From Glandiceps talaboti (lineage: Eukaryota > Hemichordata > Enteropneusta > Spengelidae): a DNA stretch of 64,000 nt. Under the pieces are notes generated by a model. The model made no database searches. It was not told the DNA's origin and saw only the letters and a program-made list of their open reading frames with translations. Location: assembly GCF_964340395.1 (NCBI RefSeq), contig NC_135556.1:11920910-11984909 (forward strand), in the 5' to 3' direction. Shown here in pieces: positions 1 to 12,879 of this stretch. Every line of letters begins with the position of its first letter. The stretch's first letter is position 1. The position numbers and the translations under genes were made by a program.

Positions 1-1327
1 TACTATTTGGATAAACACTGCAAAAAAGTAACACCCGTCATTGTTGCTTAGACATTTTCCTAGGGTCTTTTTCAACATGATTTATAGTAAGAAGTAACTT
101 TGTTGATGGTGTAGTCACTGAATTTATAACCCTACATCGATGACTTAGTAATTGAACACGCAAATGAATTATCATGAACACTGATCTACAACCGATCCGA
201 CCCTGGGATTCGATCACAATTCATGGCGTCGCTTGCCAGTCTATGTCTATGTCTTGGTCACGCAAACGTGAACACTCTGATATCTGAAACACTTCTTTGC
301 TCCAGATACGCACCTTTTTTTCATGGAAAATGTCATATAGTTTGAAGTAAGCTGGGAGAAAATATTAATGAGATATTTGTAGATTTAAATAAGAGTGAAA
401 TGATAGTCAAGTGATTTTGAACCATCTCCGTGTATTTTGCTTTAGCGAAAACACTGACAACTACTAGTATGTGATCGCCCGGTCGTCAAATTGCAAAGAA
501 CAATGAAGAACAGCTGAACACCTTCCTGTGGTCATCTGTTCCTTTCCGTACCGACTCTCAATTGTTTTGCTGCGTTTACTTGTATATCTTTAATAACAAT
601 AGTTTTTTAACTAACACCAATGTTCTTCCACTTTCTTTGCTTTCAAAATCAGTCACTTACTGTTGTAGCCAGTCAAAGACAGCCATCCTCAACTGGAAAC
701 ACACCATGACAACAAAGATATACCAGAAAGTCATGACGTTTTGAATCATATCATTCGGCCCCCAACCCTGTTTTTGACAATTAAAAAATGCTCTACTACC
801 CATCACAGCCAGTATCAATCAGACTTTTTCCATATATTATATTCCACCCTAACTTAACCCATATGACCGCCCCATTTATAACTCGTATGTCCGGACATGA
901 ACATGATTGGCTTTTCGCTGACCAAGGGGTATGAGACCATATGTGGAAGTGGGGGATAAGCTTATCAAATATGACCGTAGTTCCATGTAAATTAAAACTT
1001 ATAGTTATGCTTATAGTCGTTACGTTTTCAGTTTATTGTGGTACCCGCTTGATGCTTTCTCTGAAGATGCCGACGGGATCAGTCTAAAATTCAGTTCTGG
1101 TGTATAAACTACAATGTATCACACATATCATGACTCTCACTATCCAATCCATCGGCTATACACTGGAGAACACAAGGACTATACTGACTGTTTTCTATCC
1201 AGCACGAAATAAATTGAGAATACGTGGAACTTATATGTACATGAACAGTAGCTCCGACAACTCTGACAAGTCTCTATATACCCCACCAGGCCTCTTTGCT
1301 GGAGTTCGCGGAGCGTGTGTTGTCAGT
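1..1327. other. No gene recognised
   Basis: AT-rich sequence with only short open frames (under 85 codons) that lack domain motifs, splice context or coding-like composition. I see no tRNA, repeat array or recognisable transposon in it. Confidence 0.5.
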
Positions 1328-1337
1328 GCTAATCTCG

Positions 1338-1480
1338 TCTAGTTCCTATCACCGTGTTCCTAAACAGTATCGTTACCATTTACACCTCCACTCACTAAAC
1401 TTGGTTTAGTCATAGAAAATAGAGAGGACCCTCTCTATTGTCTATGGTTTAGTTAGATACCAATTGGCATCTGGACTAGA
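1338..1480. mobile_element. Short MITE with about 10-bp target duplication
   Basis: A 143-bp segment is bracketed by GCTAATCTCG (1328-1337) and GCTAATCACG (1481-1490), which match at 9 of 10 bases. Its ends (TCTAGTTCCTATC at left, TTGGCATCTGGACTAGA at right) match the ends of the larger element at 8249-8625, including the inner motif ACCTCCACTCA and the right motif GGTTTAGTTAGA. It is therefore a shorter member of the same non-autonomous family. The 9-10 bp duplication is the size made by Mutator-like transposases, but no transposase is present, so that assignment is inference. Confidence 0.7.
1411..1446. repeat. Mini-palindrome, copy 1
   Basis: Inverted repeat with outer arms CATAGA and TCTATG and an inner AGAGAG/CTCTCT stem. 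It belongs to a dispersed set of hairpins with CATAGAC/GTCTATG ends, also seen near 5.2, 7.3, 9.7, 31.2 and 58.2 kb. This copy lies inside the MITE at 1338-1480. Confidence 0.5.
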
Positions 1481-1849
1481 GCTAATCACGAGTCCATCAC
1501 AACGTGCATGCATCATTTTCTGATGTCCGCATTTGATTTGGACATTGAAGTAAATGATTTTACATTTCTGAGTCTCATTCGGTATTTTTCCACTGTTCTA
1601 TATGTGGTAGCTACTACTTTTGGCACAATAAAAAAAAAGATGTTACGAAGACGAAAAAAAATATAATCGAGATGCACGATAAACATTTTTGGAAAAAAAG
1701 TCACATAAATGACTGCAGTATCCATATTTTTAATTGGCATGATTGAAGACTTTAAAAAATGAATGATGATAAAAGTGAGATTTTGCCTCAGTGATGGTTT
1801 TTCTATACAAGCGATAACATCACGATACCGGGTACTTCACAAACATTAT

Positions 1850-1935
1850 CTCACTGACTTCAAAACCATAGTGACTAAATCGTTTCGTACAATTAGACGG
1901 CATGATGTTTTTTACGTCTCGCACAAGCATATACA
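1850..1935 (+). repeat. Fragment of the ACTACCAAACCAG MITE family
   Basis: Contains ACCATAGTGACT and then CAATTAGACGGCATGATG and TCTCGCACAAG, which match the left part of the full element at 44463-44820. The rest of the element is missing. A 92-codon open frame across it (1763-2041) is not supported as a gene. Confidence 0.5.
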
Positions 1936-2038
1936 ATGGTACACTTTACCAAATTGTAATAGACCATGTAAATATTACATTGACCGATGCAGATCTTGCT
2001 CGCGCAGGTTGGGTAGATTTATATGCTACGTTATGCCT

Positions 2039-2393
2039 TAGGCCTAAAAAATAACTGTTTGGTTTCTGTTACCCGACCCACCTAGTTTTTCACTGCCGAC
2101 CCTTAACTTTTTTTTACGTGTTCTTGAAAAACTAACAAAATCGCAACAATTGTGAAGTCTCACGAGACATAGTGGATGCAGAAACTGACATCAACTTAAA
2201 AAGACAATATAAAACTGTTCCTCCAATCTGTAATGGTTGTACATCTAATGGAAAGAAGCCAATAACACAGAGATCATTTGGAAAAAATGGAAAACCAGAA
2301 TTAGACACTCGCACATGAATAAAAATAAATCTACCTACCCCACCTATTTATTTATTTTGCCTAATCGGAACAACACAATTTTTTTAATAGGCC
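2039..2393 (-). mobile_element. AGGCCTAA-type MITE, copy 1
   Basis: A 355-bp element with inverted ends: TTAGGCCTAAAAAATAACTG at left, and ACACAATTTTTTTAATAGGC at right. Related copies lie at 23035-23288, 31228-31594 and 32528-32912 (inverted), with a partial one at 5498-5645. The copies share internal blocks, for example AATCTGTAATGG and CCAATAACACAGAGA. An open frame in each copy gives a similar peptide, but this reflects shared DNA and frames are broken in most copies. I infer a non-autonomous DNA transposon of unknown superfamily. Confidence 0.75.
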
Positions 2394-2737
2394 TATTTCC
2401 TAACTCAAGCTTAAATTATTGGACCCTTGTGAACCAAAAATGTGCGAAAATACAACGCCAAAATAGTAACGCTTTGCACGGTTTTCACACTGAGCAATAC
2501 GATTAGATCATAGACAGTGAAGTTCTCCAGTGTCTCTGGTTAGACCGACAACAATGAAACCGTTAGCGGGATCTCAGAGTCATACTCATTCACATACAAT
2601 TTTTTATGGCTGTTCACGTTGGTTAGCAACATCTCTGTCTTTGAGTTTGAATGAAATCGCTGCCATTCCCTACAGGAAACTGTTCTATGGAATTACATGC
2701 CAGGAGCGCTTTCAATATCATAGAATGTTTTGTTGAT

Positions 2738-2794
2738 CTTTTTTTTTCTTTTTTTCTTTTTTTTTTCTTCTTTTTTTTTTTTTTTGGGGGGGGG
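2738..2794. repeat. Poly-T tract ending in a G run
   Basis: T-rich tract broken by a few C, followed by about nine G. Low complexity. The open frames across it on both strands are artefacts. Confidence 0.9.
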
Positions 2795-4480
2795 TCGACA
2801 ACTTTTACCAAGACAACCATTATATTAATCATTATAGTAACTACCTAGCATGGCTAATAGCCATACTGAGGTAGAACTGTAGATTGCTAAAATGTTATGG
2901 GTTGCTGGTTGTACACAACCTCAGCATATGCCACTTGACTTTCAGGCATTAATAGGTGGCAGAAATAGTCCGCACCAGGGCCGCTCTGTAGTCCGCATAA
3001 AAGGGTGACTAAGCCCAGACAATATTGTCCAGACCAGATTTGGAGGTGTGAACGCATTTAAAGCTGACTCGGTTCTAAATCTTGGTGCATATTCATGAGG
3101 TCGACACCTAGAAAATGAACCATGTGTACATTTCTTTTGTCTTTTGTTAGTTAATTTATGCGGGTAAACTGTGTCTTCACTAACATTTTCCACTAAAAGT
3201 TTCAAAATTGTCTTGTTTTTTGAAGGACTACTATAATAATATTTCACCGCCCTTGCTTTATTGTCATATCAGGAAAGTCAAGAACTTGACAAAAGCTATT
3301 CAAAACAAAGTAATCAAAGTTGTAAAACCAAAATGGTGCCGTGGAGAGTTGTGTCTGGTCATGTTCTGATCATGGAAGTATAACCCACGGTCTGATCTAG
3401 TAGCAGTATATCAACGACGAATCTACATTACAAACAAACAAACAAACAAACAAACAACACACACACACACACGGTGATATTAAAAAGCACGCAACACAAA
3501 GGTTGGTTCACATCCCTCGCATCAGTACCGGTACCCATTCTACTGAGTTATAAATATAAATCACATTCTCAGCTACAACATTGAACTTGTATGATACAAA
3601 AATCTTCAGAATGTGCGGGCCATATTTTCACTACCGGCATTGGCAGTCACCATCACTGCCTTTAAAAAAAATTAATACAGATAAATGGAAGCAAAAACAA
3701 TCCTCTTGACGGTAGTTTAGTAGTCAGTTATGAATTATGTAACGTTAAATAACGCTATTCAAATATTTCCCTCTATGCCTCCCATATACCGATAGTAAAT
3801 CTTCAAACATCCATACAGACATGCGGACTTTGCTCCCTACTAGATACATCCATGTTTTACGTTACTTTCGTATTGCAAATTTAGCTGATGATGTCATGTC
3901 AAAGCCACGTGGTCTAAAAACCTGAATCTCCGTACATACATTTCGATATGAAATTATTTATCCGTGATGTTTAGAATTTTGGTCGGTCAATATAGTTTCA
4001 ATGACCAAGTGTGACCCCCACTGATGTCTAAAGTACTAATATCAGTACCTGACCGGCCATGGCCATGGCCTTGTTTTTGTTTTTGATTTTCTTCAATATT
4101 CAAATCTACGTAATGTCTGGTTTGTTAGGCCATAAATTCCAAGCATATTTACCATGATATCACAAATATAGACCAGTTACAGAAAGTAATAAGTGTCAGC
4201 AAAATACTGTAATATCGACACTGTTTCACGGATTTTAGGGACGCTGGTGATTATTTTATTACCTAGCCAGTAATATAAGGAGTAGTACATGGGTATTTTA
4301 TCCCTGGACTCTCTGTCTGTTTATATCGAAATGGAATAAGCTGAAACAGTTCTTCTTTGAGCAGGAAATATGTTGTGATTATGGATATTATATATATACA
4401 TGTATATAATTGCCAACACATCGGCAACGAGAGTAATGACATTGACTATACGTAATATGTAAAGATGTAGTGTAAAATTG
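2795..4480. other. Intergenic, with a small CAAA/CA microsatellite
   Basis: No gene or transposon recognised. A simple repeat at 3431-3472 runs from (CAAA)n into (CA)n. There is a short TA-rich run near 4388-4408. Confidence 0.5.
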
Positions 4481-4504
4481 GAATACGGTCGTCAGGAACT
4501 AGAT

Positions 4505-4680
4505 TAGGGTAGGGGGAGGCTCAGGAGAAAAATTGTTGTCACGGGAAAAAAACGAATTGGGACGTGCGTGAAAATTCGGACTGTCTGAAAGGGGCCCGGA
4601 GTCACGTACAAATATTTTGCTCATGAGTTGAACCAAATTTAACTCCAGGAGCAGACGTTTAACAAGCGTATTTTTAAAAG
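4505..4680. repeat. Dispersed repeat related to 10300-10420
   Basis: Shares CTGAAAGGGG, TTTGCTCATGA, TTGAACCAAA and AGGAGCAG in order with 10300-10420, with substitutions. A third trace (CAGGAGCAATCGTTTACC) is near 10572. The 131-codon minus-strand open frame over it (4499-4894) is probably a by-product. Class of element unknown. Confidence 0.45.
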
Positions 4681-5216
4681 GGTGACTGGCAGAGAATGTG
4701 TGTCTCTTGAAGGGTAGACAATATACTCGCGATAGACTATGGGTTTCAGGCCACTGTGTCAGACGTGGTCTTGGAGGAGTCAGTACAATTCCTCCAAGAG
4801 TGGTAAGAGGCCAAGCCTGAAATAGACGGGTTTGCAAGTAGAAGTTTACATGCCTTGTCTGTGGTTTACATTGTGCACGCAAAACATCCCACAAAACCGG
4901 CCATAACTAAAGCGGCATATCAGTAAATATGAAAAACGTGATCTTGGTAATTTGGATACCAGTTCTGAAAATATTCTCCGGGAAAATAGGTTAAAATGAA
5001 CATCAAGATAGCTGCCTATTTCCCATTGTTTATAAATCGTCAAGAGGTTAAGCTATCCACTCAGATGAACCACTCTTTGTCACTTTATAATCTGGCATTA
5101 TACATGGGATAATTTCCAAAATGTACATGTTTTATCGTTTCATTTTGGACTTTATAGAAGTTGATGACTAAAATTACCTTACCCTCGATGAAAGTTATGA
5201 ATGCGACTAGGTTTTA

Positions 5217-5242
5217 CCATAGACAGGGTGGAGGGTCTATGG
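5217..5242. repeat. Mini-palindrome, copy 2
   Basis: ACCATAGAC and GTCTATGGT arms around a GTGGAGG core. Same family as 7322-7357 and 9672-9708. Confidence 0.6.
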
Positions 5243-5497
5243 TTTTACCTACTAGAATTAGTTGCGACAAGATTGTAAATGCACATGGGCGAGTTTTGCC
5301 AGATTGCTTTATTTCAAGTGATTTGAAAATTGTGAATGGCGGACTTGGCCGTGGTCCATCGAATTGTCGAGTACTACCGTGGTGGCACTAGTCGTTCCTC
5401 ACTGGAACGGCAAGTGCCACCTTATGGCGATATTTATTGTCTTTGAACCTTTCTCAACAAATAAATCACACATAACTCCCCAAACGCTTCCATTCTA

Positions 5498-5645
5498 GAA
5501 ATCCGGTGCCGACCCTAAACCTTTTTAATAAAGAAGAAAAATCAGTAAAATCGAGAAAATTGTGAGTGAAGTCTTGCCAGAAATGGTCATCAACTTAAAA
5601 AAGACAATAAAAAAACGCGGTTCTTCCAATCTGGAATGCAGAGCA
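5498..5645 (-). mobile_element. Partial AGGCCTAA-type MITE
   Basis: Shares with the full copies the blocks GCCGACCCTAAAC, AAAATCGAGAAAATTGTG, CATCAACTTAAAAA and TTCTTCCAATCTGGAATG. Both terminal inverted repeats are lost. It abuts the 3' side of the LINE relic at 5690. Confidence 0.5.
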
Positions 5646-5689
5646 GATGTCTTTGAAATAGAATTATTTAGTTTGGTTTAAAATTTAGT

Positions 5690-6119
5690 TGAAGTGGGCA
5701 CAAAACTTGATTTGGTTCTGACTGTTCTGAATTTAGGGACACGAAATCGTCTCCCTGATGGCAGGAGTTCAAAGTGTTGGGACATAATGTGGCCTTTGTC
5801 ATTTACCATTTTCCCAGCTTTGTTTTGTACACGAGATGTAAACATTTCATTCAAATTAGTCTACTTTTCACTCAATACTTTACTAAACACATTTACAATT
5901 TTGTTCAAGACACTCTTGTAGCTAGTCTCTAGACTACCAAACCAGCACAAAAAAGAAAATGTTAAACCGACTCAAAACTCCGATAGAATGTCTGTAATAC
6001 CTTGGCATTTACAAAATTTTAGGCCCCTCAATTGTTGTAGACAGTAAACTCTAGATTGACATTTCTTGTTAATGAAATCTGTGTTGGCCTTAACATTTGA
6101 TTTATTATCCAAGACTGTT

Positions 6120-6161
<42 letters not shown>

Positions 6162-7090
6162 GTCACCTGTTCAACTTTAACATTGTCAATAAAAAGGTCG
6201 GGCACTACTTTAGGGTTCTTCCTAAAGTCGACCTTTCGTCCAAGTAGTTTTCTTTACACCAAGTAACAAACCTATCAACTTCATCGAAATAAGTACGGTC
6301 AGAATTTGACAGGTCAACTAATGCAGAGTTATCAGAATATTTGATAAGTGGATTTGTATCGGTACCTGATGAGCAGTCATTTGTGTAAAGTGTAAATAGT
6401 TTGTGTGAGAGTATCGTGCTCTGTGAGGCACCCCTAAATGTTGAATGGAAGGCTGAACTTAATTTTTGGTAGCGAACAAACTGGGAAAGGTTGACAAGAA
6501 AATCCATTATCCAGAGGATGAGTTTGGGGTTAACGTTTAAATAACTAAGTTTATGAGCCATCATGTTTGGTTGACTTCTGTTAACGACTGATGAAAAATC
6601 AATAACCAATAGTCTTACAAATGAACTTGGTTTTTCAAGATGTGTATACGCATCGTGAAGTAATGTGAGAGTTGCATTATCAGTACCTCTATTACTTTAA
6701 TATGTAAATTGGTATGGGTCAAGGTGTGAATGTTTTTGTGGGTTTTGACAAAGTAAAATACGCTCGAAGCATTTCATCACAATGGAAGTCAGTGCTACAG
6801 GACGATGCCTTGGAAGTTTTTAGGGACCGGACAGATGGTAGATGTTTTCCAAATGGTTGATATCGTATGATCATTGTACGACCAATTGAACAATCTACTG
6901 GAAACACTAGCTAACTGCGATGCATAGACATTCAGTAACCTACCACATATGTTATCAGGACCCATAGCTTTCCTTATATTTAGTTTCTTAAAAATAGACA
7001 ACTCGTTTATCACTGATTTCAAATTAACTCTTCTTTTCTTCTTATTTACTCTCAAGATCTAACCCGATGTTATCTATTTCCTTTCCAAAA
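5690..7090 (-). mobile_element. Decayed non-LTR retrotransposon (reverse transcriptase part)
   Basis: Read on the minus strand across several frames, this is the middle and C-terminal part of a Jockey/CR1-like reverse transcriptase. In order it shows RKAMGPDNICGRLL (about 6950-7000), HRPVALTSIVMKCFERIL (about 6760-6815), NRGTDNATLTLLHDAY (about 6650-6690), DFSS (about 6595), a degraded GAPQG block, LFTLYTNDC (about 6390) and YSDN where an active enzyme has YADD (about 6330). A C-terminal block follows with KCQSRVYCLQ (about 6040). There are in-frame stops, frameshifts and a (TA)n insertion at 6122-6159. The N-terminal part and endonuclease are absent. This is a dead, 5'-truncated copy. Confidence 0.85.
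6122..6159. repeat. (TA)n microsatellite inside the LINE relic
   Basis: Uninterrupted TA dinucleotide run. It sits between the codons for KVEQVTKY and GTVLDNK of the reverse-transcriptase relic, so it arose after the LINE inserted. Confidence 0.95.
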
Positions 7091-7321
7091 TCGTGAATAT
7101 CAAAGCGACAGTACATTACAACTTCGCCTCGCCACCACCCTGTGTTGCTTGGCAAGGTGGTAAATAAAACAAGTTTGCCTTTGGGATTATATTAACTGGG
7201 ATTGTCGACACTGAATAATCCGGTCAATCATGGCACTGCGCTCATTGTATGTCACGGCGTACAAGTATAAACGACGTTCATACTTCCATGACCATAGTTT
7301 CTGCGACCTGTCATTTGTTTG

Positions 7322-7357
7322 ACCATAGACACTCCACCTTTGTGGAGGGTCCATGGT
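7322..7357. repeat. Mini-palindrome, copy 3
   Basis: ACCATAGACACTCCAC pairs with GTGGAGGGTCCATGGT around the short loop CTTT. The stem has two mismatches. Confidence 0.6.
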
Positions 7358-7754
7358 TTGATGGGATGCGTTAATTCTGGCAAACTTGTTTGGCAAATCG
7401 ATCTGACGCAATATAGCTTGTGACCGTGGCATGCATAGCTTGGGTCAAAATCTATAACACCATTAAAGTATAAATAATGTTTAAACTTCCACGATAACAC
7501 ATACCTTTGAGAAATTATACTGACAGTATAATTACTCCAAGCACAGACTATTCTCGTGTCAAACCCCGACACGAACTTGTTTTTCCTTGAAGAGTATATC
7601 TCGTGAGACCTATGGAAATTATCAAAATCTATATTGTAGTTGAAAAGAGCAAGAATGAAAAGAGGGGAAATTTAAGGGACATCATTTCTATATACACGTG
7701 TATTGTGCAAAGAACCCGATATCTTTGACCGCGTTGCCGTCAACCGAGCAATGG

Positions 7755-7839
<85 letters not shown>
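7755..7839. repeat. (TA)n microsatellite with a possible retroelement flank
   Basis: About 85 bp of pure TA. The flank at 7840-7970, read on the minus strand, runs CTGAAGATCGTAACGG, then a CCGTAC half, then back into the TA run. This layout (a short CTGA..GA motif beside TA repeats) resembles the ends of some Penelope-like elements, but a hammerhead core (CTGATGA...GAAA) is not intact here. Confidence 0.5.
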
Positions 7840-7841
<2 letters not shown>

Positions 7842-8248
7842 AGGTAAGTCATAAACTGAAGGAAAAGTGCTCAATACTGAGAAGTAGAGCTGTATTTACA
7901 CAAAGTACACAAGTTATGGTACGGAGGCCGTTACGATCTTCAGACGACTAAATAACGGAAATTCAAGTGATAGAATTCGATGCGCGTTGTTGAGTGACAT
8001 GGTGGAATGATAGAATGTATTTGTTTTCGTGGACGATTTAGTGGACGATCTAGTGGAATTAATCTCTAAAAAAAAACATGAATCATGGTCTGAGTACTTC
8101 ACAAATGTATTCAATGCTCAAGTCCAAAGTGATGAAAGTTTCTCGATTTCCATGATCTTATCAGATCCACCTTGATAGACATAAATTCAGGCATTAATGG
8201 TGAGATTAATATCCGACTGTAGTCTTTTGGACAAGGTAATTACTTTGA

Positions 8249-8625
8249 TAGTCTAGTTCCTATACTGTATCATTACCATTTATACCTCCACTCAAAGTAT
8301 AGTCAGAGTCGTTACTCTAGAAGTCTTGAAATGCATGAGATGCAATTTAAAATTCATTTACAGCCACCCACACAGTCATTAACACCATGTCTTTGTTAAT
8401 AAATCACAAAACTCTAACCAATAACACAGTCCCTCATAAAGTTAGTGTTTATTGGGACAGTAATGTTCAAATGTGGTATATTTGTCAGCCCATGATGCTA
8501 CTTATATACTGTTTACATCACCAAAACATTTAGGTTTCACTGATTGGGTGAACAACTTTTTGTGCTATTTGAGGGGCTTTTGGCTAGACGTGGTTTAGTT
8601 AGAAACCATATTGGCATCCAGACTA
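8249..8625. mobile_element. 377-bp MITE with perfect 9-bp target duplication
   Basis: Flanked by TTACTTTGA at 8240-8248 and 8626-8634, an exact 9-bp direct repeat. The element begins TAGTCTAGTTCC and ends CATCCAGACTA, so terminal inverted repeats are short (TAGTCT/AGACTA) but match those of the palindromic element at 12710-12863. Terminal and subterminal blocks match the 143-bp copy at 1338-1480. It contains no open frame for a transposase. The 9-bp duplication suggests Mutator-like mobilisation (inference). Confidence 0.8.
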
Positions 8626-8829
8626 TTACTTTGAAGGAGATCATTGAAGAACAATAAAAATAAAACTCAAGGTGTGGATATGGGATCAGTGTGGCATTCT
8701 ACATAGACATTCTCCAACAATTCTTGTAGACATGTTATGTAACCATTTTTTCTTCACGAAAGGCATGTTCCCACAGGAATCAATGGGGTAGGGGTTTCTA
8801 ACATTGTCTTTTGAAAGTAAATTACATGT

Positions 8830-9260
8830 ATGTCAAAACTAAAATTATTGTATTTACTAAGAGATGAAATTCTTAAGAAAATTGAAAAGTGGTTATTGGT
8901 GGTCATAAACTCGACGTTGTTCGCTTTTTATGAATATCTAGGCGTGATTATGTCAAGCAGTGGTCTATGGTATTTAGCGCTTGCAGCTCAAGCGAGTAAA
9001 GCAATGATTGCGGTCATGAGTCAACTTGCAAAACTTGGGGACTCCTAGTCAAAACTAAATTTAAAAGTTTTTGACTGTAAACTATTACCGATATTAAATT
9101 ATACAGTGGAGATTTTGGGTTTTAATAGGTCTACTGAAACTGAACGTGTTCAAAGTAAATTTCAGTGTTATATTTTGAGTCGTATATAAACATATATGTA
9201 GTCTTTGAGTATGGGAGCTACAAAAATGCTTGACAAGTGTTCATTACGGGAAGTAGGCTG
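8830..9260 (+). mobile_element. Decayed LINE reverse-transcriptase C-terminus
   Basis: In the plus direction it encodes YEYLGVIMSSSGLWYLAL, then AAQASKAMIAVMSQLAKLG. After frame breaks come KTKFK and, by shifting frame, LLPILNYSGEILGF and ETERVQSKF. This order (YLGV..SSSG, QASKA, LL.Y..E..GF, KFC) is typical of the C-terminal region of Jockey/RTE-like non-LTR reverse transcriptases. Several stops and shifts make it a relic. An open frame at 8830-9048 is part of it. Confidence 0.7.
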
Positions 9261-9469
9261 AAATGTTTTGAGATTGCTGAACGAGAGCTGCAAAACTTTA
9301 ACCTCAGACCACTTCTCCTCAGCCCTGGTTCAAGTTCTTAGGTCATAGTGGTGTAAACTACATCTCAGACCACAATGTAGTGACCTGAGACTACATGTAC
9401 ATGTAGGCCCTACCTACTGGTATATTATGTAACTGCACTTGACGCCAGTGTGATTTCTAACTAAACTGT

Positions 9470-10260
9470 GTTATTGAAAGAACCGATGTGACGTCATCTG
9501 TTTTCTTTGTACCTGACACAATCCTAGCTGCTGTATTTTGGGCATGTTCAAGAGGGACAATGTTTTTAGCTGGCAGCCCATACAGAAGGGCCATTCAGTA
9601 GTCAGGTATCGATGATATAAGTGCATGACCAAGGTTCTGACAAACTCCGTTTGTAAGATACTGGCGTATGCGACCATAGACAGTGGAGGGGCCCCCTCCA
9701 CTGTCAATGATGCGACCTATTGTTCGGGGGTGAAAAAGAACTGATCTACATGTCAACGAGATGTGCTTCTTGAGGTTATAACGGTCATCAATTGTTACAC
9801 AAATGGTACATGCTGAATCCACTAACTGCACAGAAGACGATCCCATGTTGATGTGGTTCATGAGACGAGGAAGCCTGTTGAACTGAGACGTGATAAGGAG
9901 GACCTCGGTTTTGCCATCATTAAACTAGCTTATTTTGGGTCGTTTAATATCATGTGCAACAGTTTCCATCTTAGTTACTGTAGTTGACGTATGTGATTGG
10001 GGAAATATATTGGTAAATCTGGTTGTCGTCTGCATGTTGTTGCATATTGAGATTTTGATGTCGGATTAGCTTTCCAAGTGGTGATGTGTATAGACAGCAT
10101 ACGCGTGTAAGAGTGGACCAAGCACAGGGTTTTGTGACACTCCACACTGCAAATGTTTGGTTTCTGATATGCCTTGTACAGAAATGGACTGTTGTATATC
10201 TTTGAGGTATAAAGACTCTAGTCGAATGCCTGTAATACCGAGCTCGGAATAAACTTGAAA
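9470..10260 (-). mobile_element. Decayed CR1/L2-like LINE relic
   Basis: On the minus strand, from high to low coordinates, it carries LYTSPLGKLI, then QQHADDNQIYQYIS (the YADD catalytic box with Tyr replaced by His), then VTIDDRYNLKKHISLTCRS, then a piece similar to RIRQYLTNGVCQNLGHALIS, and LLNMPKIQQLGLCQVQ near the end. These are successive landmarks of the L2/CR1 reverse transcriptase. Frames are broken and a mini-palindrome has inserted at 9672-9708, interrupting the ..HPRTIGRI / YGRIRQY part. Confidence 0.8.
9672..9708. repeat. Mini-palindrome, copy 4, inserted in a LINE
   Basis: ACCATAGACAGTGGAGGGG is followed directly by CCCCTCCACTGTCAATG, an almost perfect hairpin with no loop. The LINE protein reads on both sides of it, with the flank duplicated in part (TATGCGACC left, GATGCGACC right), so this looks like a small mobile insertion with a 9-bp-like direct repeat. 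Confidence 0.7.
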
Positions 10261-10299
10261 TTATGCTGGAGTCAGAATTTACGGGGGGGGGGGCATGAA

Positions 10300-10420
10300 C
10301 AAAATTGAGGTTCAAAGGGAGGGGGGCATGACAATTGTGATGGTCTGAAAGGGCCCCCGAATATTCTGCTCATGATTTGAACCAAAATTAAACCTCAGGA
10401 GCAGTTGTTTACCAAGTAAA
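10300..10420. repeat. Dispersed repeat related to 4505-4680
   Basis: Shared ordered blocks: GGTCTGAAAGGGCCC, TTCTGCTCATGATTTGAACC, CTCAGGAGCAG. Element class unknown. G-rich runs precede it near 10283-10292 and 10319-10326. Confidence 0.45.
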
Positions 10421-10442
10421 TTTACATTTGTATAAGTGTATG

Positions 10443-10502
<60 letters not shown>
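10443..10502. repeat. (CT)n microsatellite
   Basis: About 60 bp of pure CT, continuing into degenerate CT-rich sequence to about 10545. Confidence 0.95.
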
Positions 10503-10505
<3 letters not shown>

Positions 10506-10599
10506 GCCGTATGTCTCCTTCTCTCTTGCTCTATCTCTCTGTGTGGAGACTTTGTTGAACATTCAAACCACAGGAGCAATCGTTTACCTTGTACTTTGC

Positions 10600-12700
<2,101 letters not shown>

Positions 12701-12709
12701 TGCTCCTTA

Positions 12710-12863
12710 TAGTCTCGCTGCCAGACTCGAGACTATCGTCCCTAATCTGTTTACCGAGCGGCGCAGCCGCGAGAAGAGCGGGACCAGTCCCCCTCTATTC
12801 TCGCGGCTGCGCCGCTCGGTAAACAGATTAGGGACGATAGTCTCTAGTCTGGCAGCGAGACTA
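12710..12863. mobile_element. Palindromic 154-bp MITE with 9-bp target duplication
   Basis: Arms 12711-12775 and 12798-12862 are complementary at 64 of 65 positions, with a 22-bp loop. The element starts TAGTCTCGCTGCCAGACT and ends with its complement. It is flanked by TGCTCCTTA at 12701-12709 and at 12864-12872, a perfect 9-bp direct repeat. It is much more GC-rich (GCGGCGCAGCCGCGAG core) than the surroundings. The TAGTCT ends and 9-bp duplication match the element at 8249-8625. The near-perfect arms suggest a recent insertion or strong folding constraint. Confidence 0.9.
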
Positions 12864-12879
12864 TGCTCCTTACAGCAGT

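Noticed and set aside
4499-4894. 131-codon minus-strand open frame
   Set aside because: It overlaps a dispersed repeat (also at 10300-10420), lacks domain motifs and has no splice or promoter context.
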